From Caldalkalibacillus uzonensis (GTDB lineage: Bacteria; Bacillota; Bacilli; Caldalkalibacillales; Caldalkalibacillaceae), in NCBI RefSeq assembly GCF_030814135.1, contig NZ_JAUSUQ010000003.1, positions 186,001-250,000 on the forward strand: DNA of 64,000 nt, read 5' to 3'. Made by a program: the position numbers and the translations under genes. The notes under the pieces were generated by a model. It saw only the letters and a list, made by a program, of their open reading frames with translations. It made no database searches and was not told the DNA's origin. The first letter of the stretch is position 1. Each line of letters begins with the position of its first letter. Positions 57,946-64,000 of the stretch are shown here, piece after piece.

Positions 57946-58842
57946 CTAACGATGTTCGTGATGGTGATCATGGTGATGGTGGTGATGATGGTGGTGATGA
58001 TCCATATGTTCCAGGGCATGGAGGCGGTACTGGCACAGATCACAGTTCATCCGCACCTCACCTGCAAAGGCTTCACGGACCCGCTCCAGTAAAATCGACT
58101 GCAATTGATCATGATAACCAAAATAGGGGGCCATGCTAATCTGACAAGAAGGATGTTGTTCTCTAAAGCGTTCAACCATACGGGCCATGCGCTTGATCAA
58201 CACACCTGTAAACAGAAAATAGGGAAGCACGACCACCCGTTTGGCGCCAAGCTGCACACAACGCTCAAATCCCTCCTCTAACAGGGGCTCAGTCACGCCC
58301 ATAAACGCAGTCTCCACCCATTTCACGTTCACCTTCTCCCACAGCAGCCGGGTCAGCTTATACAACTCACTGTTGGCATCGGGATCGGAACTGCCCCGGC
58401 CCACCACCAGTACCGCGGTTTCCCGAAGTGCTGCGTTGTCTTGCTCCTCTGTTAAACCAAGCCCGCTTTCCTTCAGCCTAGACAGCAAGATATCCACCGT
58501 TTGCGGATGCTGCCCCAGCGGCCGCCCGTAGTGAAAGATGACCTCAGGGTATTTACGGCGGGCTTCATCCAGTTCATGGGGGATATGCAGCTTGGAATGG
58601 CCAGCAGGAAGCAGAATGATGGGAATGACAGCCACTTCTGTTGCCCCGTCGGCCACACATTGCTCAATGCCCTCCATGATGGTAGGAGAGGCAAACTCCA
58701 GATAACAGTGATGCACAAGATAGTCCTCCAGTTGCGGCCTCATCATGTCAACAAAGGTGGCCACTTCCTGATTGCCTTCAGGATCTTTGCTGCCATGCCC
58801 CACAAACAGGACCCCTTTCCGTCTCTTTTCCAACCGTTTCAT
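57946..58842 (-). CDS. cbiX: Sirohydrochlorin cobaltochelatase CbiX (long form, His-rich tail)
   Basis: A 298-residue, two-module chelatase. Each module has the family pattern: GVLFVGHGSKDPEGNQEVA with AVIPIILLPAGHSKLHIPHE, and AVLVVGRGSSDPDANSELYK with VVLPYFLFTGVLIKRMARM. The catalytic histidines of the first module are in GHG and in GHSKLHI. The C-terminus has CDLC near residue 270, likely an Fe-S or metal site, and an extreme tail of ten consecutive His followed by DHHHEHR. It inserts cobalt into sirohydrochlorin, the step that commits to the anaerobic pathway. Start at ATG 58842 after AAGGAGG. Confidence 0.95.
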   Translation of the reverse strand: MKRLEKRRKGVLFVGHGSKDPEGNQEVATFVDMMRPQLEDYLVHHCYLEFASPTIMEGIEQCVADGATEVAVIPIILLPAGHSKLHIPHELDEARRKYPEVIFHYGRPLGQHPQTVDILLSRLKESGLGLTEEQDNAALRETAVLVVGRGSSDPDANSELYKLTRLLWEKVNVKWVETAFMGVTEPLLEEGFERCVQLGAKRVVVLPYFLFTGVLIKRMARMVERFREQHPSCQISMAPYFGYHDQLQSILLERVREAFAGEVRMNCDLCQYRLHALEHMDHHHHHHHHHHDHHHEHR

Positions 58843-58864
58843 CCGGTTCTCCTCCTTCCGGTAC

Positions 58865-60538
58865 TTAATCCCCGCAAGCCACTGGCTCCACCGTGATCGG
58901 CGGCCGCATATCTTGATATTTAAAGCCCTCAATTTCTTTGACGCGCTTGAAAAACTTATGGAAGCGCTCATTGGGATGTCCTTCTTCCACGTACAAACGG
59001 ACAACGCGTTCAATCAGGTCAACCAGCTCTTCAGGGGGGATGCCCTCTGCCACAGGCTGTCCCGGATGGGCTGTACGGCTGAGACCCTTACCGCCCAAAA
59101 ACAGGTCAAAACGTCCTTTGCGGTAGACAATGCCAATATCGTCATTCACCGCGCCGTAACAGGCCATGCCACATCCGTTAAACCCAATTTTCAAGGTTTT
59201 GGGAACCAAAAGGCCTCCCAGCCGCTTGTGCAGCTCTTCCGCATAGGGGATGGAGTCAAACTTTTCCCCATCACAAAAGTCACACGCTTTGATTTGCACC
59301 ACGTCGCCCACCGGTTCAACCAAAAAGCCGGCTGCTTTTAATTGTTTGACCACCCGCTCCGGATCCCGAGTGGGGATTTCCACCACCAGCTGATGATGGC
59401 GGCTGTAGCGGATGGACCCTTTTTCACCAACCACCTCGGCCAGCTTCTGCAATTGTTCGGGTTTAAACTGTTTGTTTGCCAGACCCGGACTGACCGCCGC
59501 TTCAAAGATCTCCTCTACCTGCCCAGACAGTGGGGCCTGGGAGGAAATGGCGGTTCCTTTCTGCGAAGTGATGGCTGCTTCTTGTTGAGGAGCAAGTCTT
59601 TGCCACGCTTCCATCGCCCACTGGTACGGTGTTTTTTCCGCCCCTTCATCAACTGCTTTCTTTTCTGTTCCTGTTGTTTCAGCCGGTTTTGCTGGTGCTG
59701 GCTTATCTGTCGCAGGCAAAGCCCACGGCTCCGCTTCTTGGCGCAGCCGCTCATGGGGTGCCAGGGGCTGTTCATCTTTATCCAGCGTGTATTTACGCTG
59801 ATACCCCCGAGGGGTAATCATTTTGCCGTCATAAACAAAGGTAGTCGAGTTACCGATAATCACCGTGGTTAGCATGCCAATTTCATGTTCCAGCATCTCC
59901 TTCAAAGTGGTCAGCACCACGTGCTGTCTCTCCCGATAAGCACTTTTGACCAGTCCTACCGGTGTTTCCGGCGAACGGTGAGCCAGTAAAATCTGCTGGG
60001 CTTCCAAGATTTGACGGGTCCGCCGCCCGCTTTTAGGGTTGTACAAAGCAATAACAAAATCAGCCATGGCCGCTGCTTCAATCCGTTTTTTAATCAATTC
60101 CCACGGGGTCAGATGGTCACTTAAACTGATGGTGCAAGCATCGTGCATCACCGGAGCTCCCAACAGAGAGGCACAAGAGTTGATGGCCGTTATGCCCGGG
60201 ATAATTTCTACCGGCACCCCCGTCTCTTCCCGCCATCCTTTGGCGATCAGCACTTCATACACCAGTCCGGCCATCCCGTACAAACCGGCATCACCACTGG
60301 AGATCACCGCCACCTTTTTCCCTTCTTCCGCCTTTTTAACGGCCGCCTGGGCCCGGGAAACTTCCTCTGTCATTCCGGTGCTGACAATCTCCTGGCCGGT
60401 TAAAAACGGGCTGATCAACTCAACGTAAGTTTTGTAACCGATAATCACGTCGCTCTCTTCCAGGGCTTCCTTGGCCCGGTAAGTCATATTTTGCAAATCC
60501 CCCGGACCGAATCCCACAACCATGATTTTGCCTGACAT
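58865..60538 (-). CDS. cbiH60: Cobalt-factor III methyltransferase CbiH60 with sulfite-reductase-like domain
   Basis: A 557-residue fusion. Residues 1 to about 245 are the CbiH/CobJ C17-methyltransferase: MVVGFGPGDLQNMTYRAKEA, VAVISSGDAGLYGMAGLVYE and HDACTISLSDHLTPWELIKK. A Pro/Ala/Glu-rich linker (about 255-335) follows. The rest resembles a nitrite/sulfite reductase ferredoxin-like domain with cysteines at 419, 422, 456 and 460 (CDFC and GCGMAC), probably holding a 4Fe-4S cluster. The same architecture in Bacillus megaterium (CbiH60) does the ring contraction to cobalt-precorrin-4. First gene of the operon. Confidence 0.95.
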   Translation of the reverse strand: MSGKIMVVGFGPGDLQNMTYRAKEALEESDVIIGYKTYVELISPFLTGQEIVSTGMTEEVSRAQAAVKKAEEGKKVAVISSGDAGLYGMAGLVYEVLIAKGWREETGVPVEIIPGITAINSCASLLGAPVMHDACTISLSDHLTPWELIKKRIEAAAMADFVIALYNPKSGRRTRQILEAQQILLAHRSPETPVGLVKSAYRERQHVVLTTLKEMLEHEIGMLTTVIIGNSTTFVYDGKMITPRGYQRKYTLDKDEQPLAPHERLRQEAEPWALPATDKPAPAKPAETTGTEKKAVDEGAEKTPYQWAMEAWQRLAPQQEAAITSQKGTAISSQAPLSGQVEEIFEAAVSPGLANKQFKPEQLQKLAEVVGEKGSIRYSRHHQLVVEIPTRDPERVVKQLKAAGFLVEPVGDVVQIKACDFCDGEKFDSIPYAEELHKRLGGLLVPKTLKIGFNGCGMACYGAVNDDIGIVYRKGRFDLFLGGKGLSRTAHPGQPVAEGIPPEELVDLIERVVRLYVEEGHPNERFHKFFKRVKEIEGFKYQDMRPPITVEPVACGD

Positions 60539-60686
60539 CGCTTATCCCTCCATTCTTCAGATTCACTCTCCCAACGATGGTTCGATCACTACCTCTTTTT
60601 TCAATTGGATCAATAATTAAAAGCTTCTGATTGAAGTCTTCCCGAAGAGGTTACAATCCTTTGTTAGCTGAAGCTTTTTACGCATG

Positions 60687-60720
60687 TTTAAGAAAGTATA
60701 GAAACATATACTTTCTTAAA
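60687..60720. repeat. Perfect 14-pair hairpin in the cob operon leader
   Basis: TTTAAGAAAGTATA (60687-60700) and its exact complement (60707-60720) flank six bases. No T-run follows on the minus strand, so it is not a simple terminator. It lies between the last riboswitch terminator and cbiH60 and would form in every full-length transcript. Confidence 0.75.
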
Positions 60721-60724
60721 CTGT

Positions 60725-60758
60725 AAAAAAAGACACCCTTCCCACGTGGAAGCGTGCC
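60725..60758 (-). terminator. Intrinsic terminator of the promoter-distal cobalamin riboswitch
   Basis: On the minus strand GGCACGCTTCC pairs with GGGAAGGGTGTC across ACGT, followed by TTTTTTT. It lies about 150 bases after the aptamer. Confidence 0.85.
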
Positions 60759-60908
60759 GTTGAAAAGGAATGATGAATCCATCTGCTACTTGGCCTTAAG
60801 TTTGCCCCATCAGAACACGCGCATGGGGCCACCCACATCGCCTGTGACGGATCCAAGGCCACATTCCCCATCAACTCTCCTATCCGCGTAGGAAGCTGAC
60901 CAGTCCAA

Positions 60909-61076
60909 CAGAGGCAGGTCTCCTGACTTATGGCTCATCGATTCCCATCTCCCTTCCCAGGTGATACACCCAGTGGTTTCATGACGGGTCTCTCCCCAAA
61001 TACAGTGGCGGGACCGTGCCGGATTCTCACCGGACTTCCCTTTTAAGCCCATTGGGCAACCCATGGGCACCTCTGC
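60909..61076 (-). promoter_or_regulatory. Cobalamin riboswitch, second (promoter-distal) copy
   Basis: Bounded by CAGAGGTGCCC and GCCTCTG arms on the minus strand. Core: AAGGGAAGTCCGGTGAGAATC, CGGTCCCGCCACTGTA (B12 box) and AGTCAGGAGACCTGCC. It should act after the first copy and give a second control step on the cob operon. Confidence 0.95.
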
Positions 61077-61131
61077 TGATCCTCTATGCAGTTGTAGCCA
61101 ATATAGTAGAGTAAATAATCACCAAGCAAGC

Positions 61132-61160
61132 AAAAAAGCCCTGGCCGGAGGACCAGGGAC
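61132..61160 (-). terminator. Intrinsic terminator of the promoter-proximal cobalamin riboswitch
   Basis: On the minus strand CCCTGG and CCAGGG (extended by flanking pairs) close a loop of eight bases and are followed by TTTTTT. It separates the two aptamers, so each has its own expression platform. Confidence 0.9.
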
Positions 61161-61318
61161 TGTGCATCTTTGTCTAAGCCAATCTATCTGTTCACCCATC
61201 AGACAAGTACTAACTTGGCAAAGATCTCCGTTACAGAGAGTAAAAAACGGCGAACAAAATGAAGGCATTATGACACCTTCCCCTTTATCCTTCCCACCGA
61301 AAGATAAAGTGACACAAG

Positions 61319-61493
61319 CTCTAAAAGCAGGTCTCCTGGCTCGCGCTTCATCTTACTCTTGCACCTTCCCGGTTGCTTTACAACCGGTGGTTTGCTGCAA
61401 TTTCATCCACGCTCACAGTAGCGGGGGCTGCATCGGATTTTCACCGATTTCCCTATTATCCCAAATGCATAGGTATCCGGGCACTTTTAGAGC
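61319..61493 (-). promoter_or_regulatory. Cobalamin riboswitch, first (promoter-proximal) copy
   Basis: Closed by CTCTAAAAGTG and GCTTTTAGAG arms. Core on the minus strand: AGGGAAATCGGTGAAAATCC, GCCCCCGCTACTGTGA (B12 box variant) and GCCAGGAGACCTGC. The GCTACTG box differs by one base from the GCCACTG of the other two copies in this window. Confidence 0.95.
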
Positions 61494-61518
61494 AGGTGTA
61501 TATAATTTTCTTAATTCT

Positions 61519-61547
61519 ATTAAACAAAAAATGTTCCCGTCTGACAA
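61519..61547 (-). promoter_or_regulatory. Sigma-A type promoter for the cob operon
   Basis: On the minus strand TTGTCA (61547-61542), 17-base spacer, TTTAAT (61524-61519). It lies about 25 bases before the first aptamer. Confidence 0.68.
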
Positions 61548-61566
61548 GCCCTATTTTTCAATATGA

Positions 61567-62034
61567 ACCAGTTTCATAAATCTGAGCCCAACGGCTCAAA
61601 GGATTTTATTTGTACAGCCGAAAATCTTTTATATATGGCTCAAAACAGGGTGGGTTACTTCTTTTTTGCCCTTGTGCTACAGAGGCCACCGCCCACCCTG
61701 CTTATGCAGTTGCCAGGTTTTATTCTATCATTTTTTATTATTTTCTCTATATTAAAACCTCAATACTTATTCACCCTTTGCTTGCGCTGTAGAAATGATT
61801 TTTCTATTTCGCTCTTGTCGTTACTCCAATTGTCATTTATCATTAAAATAATGGATTAGTATCAATTCACGGATAGATCGTTGAAACTGTTTGTTATTGG
61901 TTAATCATACGCCTGATAATCATTATTTTCGAAATTTATTGTTACTTAATTACTACCTCTAATTATTTAATAGATAGAAGTACTTCTTTATAAATACATA
62001 ACATAAAATAAGGTAAGCAAATTAGGAGGCCTTT
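61567..62034. other. AT-rich intergenic region with an inverted repeat
   Basis: No coding sequence is convincing in these 468 bases. CAGGGTGGG (61646-61654) and CCCACCCTG (61692-61700) are a perfect nine-base inverted repeat; read on the minus strand it ends in CCCACCCTGTTTTG and could be a weak terminator. The part right of 61740 is very AT-rich and presumably holds the aroD promoter, which I cannot single out. Confidence 0.5.
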
Positions 62035-62790
62035 ATGAAAGAACTTTTAAATGAAAATGAACTCCCGTGCATATGTACACCATTAACTGGTAAAAATAAA
62101 GCAGAAATTATCTCTGAACTAGTAACTATTGTTCCTAAGAATCCTGATTTGATAGAATGGCGTGTTGATTTTTTTAACGATATTGACCAACTTGATGAAG
62201 TGTTCTCTACACTACAGGAAATTTATAATCATAGCAATGGAATTCCTCTACTATTTACAATTCGCTCCCAAGCGGAAGGTGGACAAGAGATTCCTTTGCT
62301 TGAAGATGAACGAGTTGAGTTACTTTGTAAGGTGTGCGAAAGCGATTTCATAGATATGATTGACTTTGAGGTATCGAATAACCCTGAACACATTAAACGT
62401 TTAAGAGATGTTTCAAATAAACATCTAAAAAAACTTGTGTTATCTTATCATAATTTTGAATGCACACCTAAAAAAACAGAAATCTTTAAACATTTATTGA
62501 TGATGCAGTTTTATGGTGCAGATGTTGCAAAAGCAGCCGTTATGCCTAACAGCCAGGAGGATGTCATTACTTTATTAGAAGTAACGAAAGAAGCGAAAGA
62601 AACCTTAACCATTCCTGTTGTAACCATGTCTATGGGAGAGCTTGGTATAGTTAGCAGAATATTTGGCTGGTATTACGGTTCTGCTATTACATTTGCTGTT
62701 GGAGATAAAAGTTCGGCCCCGGGTCAAATTCCCATTGAAACACTTCAACAGATAATCCGAATGGTAAAAGATTCTATCGGATACGATTAA
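62035..62790 (+). CDS. aroD: 3-dehydroquinate dehydratase, type I (AroD)
   Basis: A 251-residue type I dehydroquinase: PDLIEWRVDFFNDIDQLDEV with the substrate-binding acidic/Arg residues, LLFTIRSQAEGG, catalytic His in KLVLSYHNFECTP, Schiff-base lysine in ADVAKAAVMPNSQED and the C-terminal SSAPGQIPIETLQQII. It removes water from 3-dehydroquinate in the shikimate pathway, or acts in quinate breakdown. AGGAGG lies seven bases before ATG. It stands alone, without other aro genes, and is clearly more AT-rich than the cob operon. Confidence 0.95.
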   Translation: MKELLNENELPCICTPLTGKNKAEIISELVTIVPKNPDLIEWRVDFFNDIDQLDEVFSTLQEIYNHSNGIPLLFTIRSQAEGGQEIPLLEDERVELLCKVCESDFIDMIDFEVSNNPEHIKRLRDVSNKHLKKLVLSYHNFECTPKKTEIFKHLLMMQFYGADVAKAAVMPNSQEDVITLLEVTKEAKETLTIPVVTMSMGELGIVSRIFGWYYGSAITFAVGDKSSAPGQIPIETLQQIIRMVKDSIGYD

Positions 62791-62796
62791 AAAACG

Positions 62797-62829
62797 AAAC
62801 CGAGTTTCCTTGTTTAGGAAGCTCGGTTT
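62797..62829 (+). terminator. Hairpin terminator after aroD
   Basis: AAACCGAGTTTCC pairs with GGAAGCTCGGTTT around a seven-base loop, six bases after the stop codon. The following sequence (CAATGTTG) has no T-run, so termination strength is uncertain. Confidence 0.65.
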
Positions 62830-62871
62830 CAATGTTGTAATAATTTTAAATTACTTCACTTTTATTAAGTT

Positions 62872-63056
62872 AAGTTGCGAAATGTCTCCTTTTCTTTGAA
62901 AAGAGGGCAAACGATTGGTGTAGTGGGGCGTACAGGAAGCGGTAAATCCACTCTACTGAAGCAATTGATAAGACAGTATCCTGCAGAGAAAAGACAAATC
63001 TTTATCTCAGGAGTTCCTATTGAAGAGATCCCGCTAGACGATTGCGATTGCACAGC
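62872..63056 (+). pseudogene. Fragment of an ABC exporter ATPase
   Basis: About 60 residues, VSFSLKRGQTIGVVGRTGSG then KSTLLKQLIRQYPAEKRQIF and ISGVPIEEIPLDD, correspond to the Walker A region and following strand of multidrug/lipid ABC exporters (YheH/YheI-like). The D-loop, signature and Walker B parts and the membrane domain are absent and the frame then degrades. It is an isolated remnant with no start signal. Confidence 0.75.
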
Positions 63057-63249
63057 TGGATCGGATATGGATCATGAATCTGTTGTTCCGGTTCTATGAT
63101 CCTCAACAAGTTATCCTCTCTAAATGATACAATATTAGAGAGTCGTATTAAAAATTACCAGTATGTTTCATAACATTTTAGGAAATAACTGAATACGCAA
63201 AGTCAAAATCTGAATATAAAACCTCAAATGGAAAGGATGTATTGATTTT

Positions 63250-63504
63250 ATGAGTGAAGAAACACGTCGAAAAGAGGCTGGGTTAAATAAAGACATAGCT
63301 CGTTGGACTGGCTGGATAGGTATTATTGTAGCTGTTATCGGTCTCTTTTTCGCTCCATTCTGGTTAGGCGGAACTGCTGTTGTATTAGGGATCATTACCC
63401 TGTTCAGCCCTATGAGAACATTAGCTTGGTGGTCCATTGTTTTGGGAATTGTAGCAATAGGTATTGGCTTCTTTTTTACCGGAGGATTTACACCACCTGC
63501 TTAA
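63250..63504 (+). CDS. Small membrane protein of unknown function
   Basis: An 84-residue protein: a charged N-terminus (MSEETRRKEAGLNKDIARW), then two or three hydrophobic segments (IGIIVAVIGLFFAPFWLGGT, VVLGIITLFSP, WWSIVLGIVAIGIGFFFTGG). AAAGGATG precedes the ATG at ten bases. I do not recognise a specific family. No operon partner is obvious. Confidence 0.7.
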   Translation: MSEETRRKEAGLNKDIARWTGWIGIIVAVIGLFFAPFWLGGTAVVLGIITLFSPMRTLAWWSIVLGIVAIGIGFFFTGGFTPPA

Positions 63505-63626
63505 TAAGCAAATATTTTGACTATATTCCCCCTACACAACAAAAGATAAAGAGTTCAATATCCCCTTGTAATAAAGGGGATATATCTATGCAATACAGTT
63601 AAATGTACTAAAAAGGGTGAGTAAAG

Positions 63627-64000
63627 TTGATATTCATTTACAATTGTTATGCCGGTACTCATTCATCGGCTTTAGCAGCTGCATATCACCTCGAAAAATT
63701 ACCTAATGACCGACTTCCCACGAAAGAAGAAATCCTTAATGTCGATATTTTTAATAAATTATCAACAGATGACTTTGGGAAAATTATTTTTCATGGAGAA
63801 GATAGAGAAGGAAATAAGGTTTATACTCTTGGAAGAGGAAGGTCAAAAGAAGTAATCCCCGCTCTTCAAGATTTATGTTTACTCCTTCACCGTCATGGAA
63901 ACCTCACAGAAAAAATCATTTTTTCTAATGCTTCACCAACGGTCCCCTTATCCATGACATTTGGTGGTCTTTTTTCAAGACGATTACGCCTTCATTTTAT
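63627..64000 (+). CDS. DUF3189 family protein (3' end outside window)
   Basis: From TTG 63627, with AAGGGTGA seven bases upstream, 124 residues run to the window edge without a stop. The start MIFIYNCYAGTHSSALAAAY, with HLEKLPNDRLPTKEEILNVD after it, matches the DUF3189 family of Bacilli and Clostridia, which has a conserved YxxxGTHSS motif and is about 150-170 residues long. Function is unknown. An ATG does not occur near this position in frame, which supports TTG. Confidence 0.75.
   Translation, partial: MIFIYNCYAGTHSSALAAAYHLEKLPNDRLPTKEEILNVDIFNKLSTDDFGKIIFHGEDREGNKVYTLGRGRSKEVIPALQDLCLLLHRHGNLTEKIIFSNASPTVPLSMTFGGLFSRRLRLHF

Noticed and set aside
57956-58012. Short CAC/CAT-type repeat read as a possible microsatellite or regulatory repeat
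   Set aside because: In frame it is the poly-histidine tail of CbiX, so it is explained by coding sequence.
61063-61859. Plus-strand reading frames of 167 and 98 codons
   Set aside because: The first lies across the antisense of a cobalamin riboswitch and its composition is not protein-like; the second is low-complexity translation of AT-rich DNA. Neither has a good ribosome binding site.

Overview
The window looks like chromosomal DNA of an aerobic, low-to-mid GC Firmicute of the family Bacillaceae. The evidence is the Bacillus-type biotin operon (bioW-A-F-D-B) under a BirA-type operator, the Bacillus-type cobalamin genes (a cbiH fused to a sulfite-reductase-like domain, a btuD-cbiZ fusion, cbiX), a PutP/proline dehydrogenase/P5C dehydrogenase set, ECF sigma/zf-HC2 pairs and strong AGGAGG ribosome binding sites. 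A thermo-alkaliphile of the Caldalkalibacillus type would fit, but the species is an inference.

Layout. 1-4.8 kb (minus): cobalamin uptake and salvage (btuF, btuC, btuD-cbiZ, cbiB running off the edge) behind a promoter, a cobalamin riboswitch and a terminator. 4.8-10.9 kb: proline use (putP with a 38-residue partner ORF, rocA/putC, putB on the minus strand; a divergent sigma-54 activator on the plus strand) with a clear -24/-12 promoter. 11-14.5 kb (plus): an ECF sigma operon with a 688-residue membrane protein of unknown function and two zf-HC2 anti-sigma-like proteins. 14.5-18.3 kb (minus): MFS transporter, DUF2797 protein and a PRiA4-ORF3-like protein. 18.3-19.5 kb: a 5'-truncated tryptophanase-family gene.

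19.7-30 kb (minus): a more AT-rich catabolic cluster: extradiol-type VOC dioxygenase, GntR/FCD regulator, FMN reductase, FAH-family hydrolase, TRZ/ATZ-type amidohydrolase, TRAP transporter (Q, M, P) and amidase. Three promoters in it share an AATAAATAATA element. 30-33.7 kb is an insertion-sequence graveyard: an IS21-family element with two frameshifts in istA, inserted in a broken IS4-family transposase, next to a second istA fragment. It abuts a 5'-truncated alpha-glucosidase. The truncated genes on both sides have lost the ends that face the catabolic cluster, so 19.5-33.8 kb looks like an inserted or rearranged island.

35.4-41.1 kb (plus): biotin operon headed by an ECF-transporter S-component-like protein. 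41.1-41.6 kb: a Uma2-family protein whose 3' end overlaps bioB. 41.7-61.5 kb (minus): one long, tightly coupled anaerobic-type cobalamin operon in transcription order cbiH60, cbiX, cbiJ, cbiC, cbiD, cbiET, cbiL, cbiF, cbiG, cbiA, cbiP, cobT, sirC, cobA, a second BtuCDF-type ABC importer and a cblS-like kinase, behind two tandem cobalamin riboswitches each with its own terminator. 61.5-64 kb (plus): AT-rich DNA with aroD, an ABC ATPase fragment, a small membrane protein and a DUF3189 protein cut by the window edge.

The two cobalamin loci complement each other. The long operon builds the corrin ring to cobyric acid and prepares the lower ligand. The left locus imports corrinoids, removes the side chain of imported cobinamides (CbiZ) and re-attaches an aminopropanol linker (CbiB). 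The biotin operon lacks a pimelate-making gene such as bioI, so BioW probably depends on imported pimelate. No tRNA, rRNA or CRISPR array was seen.
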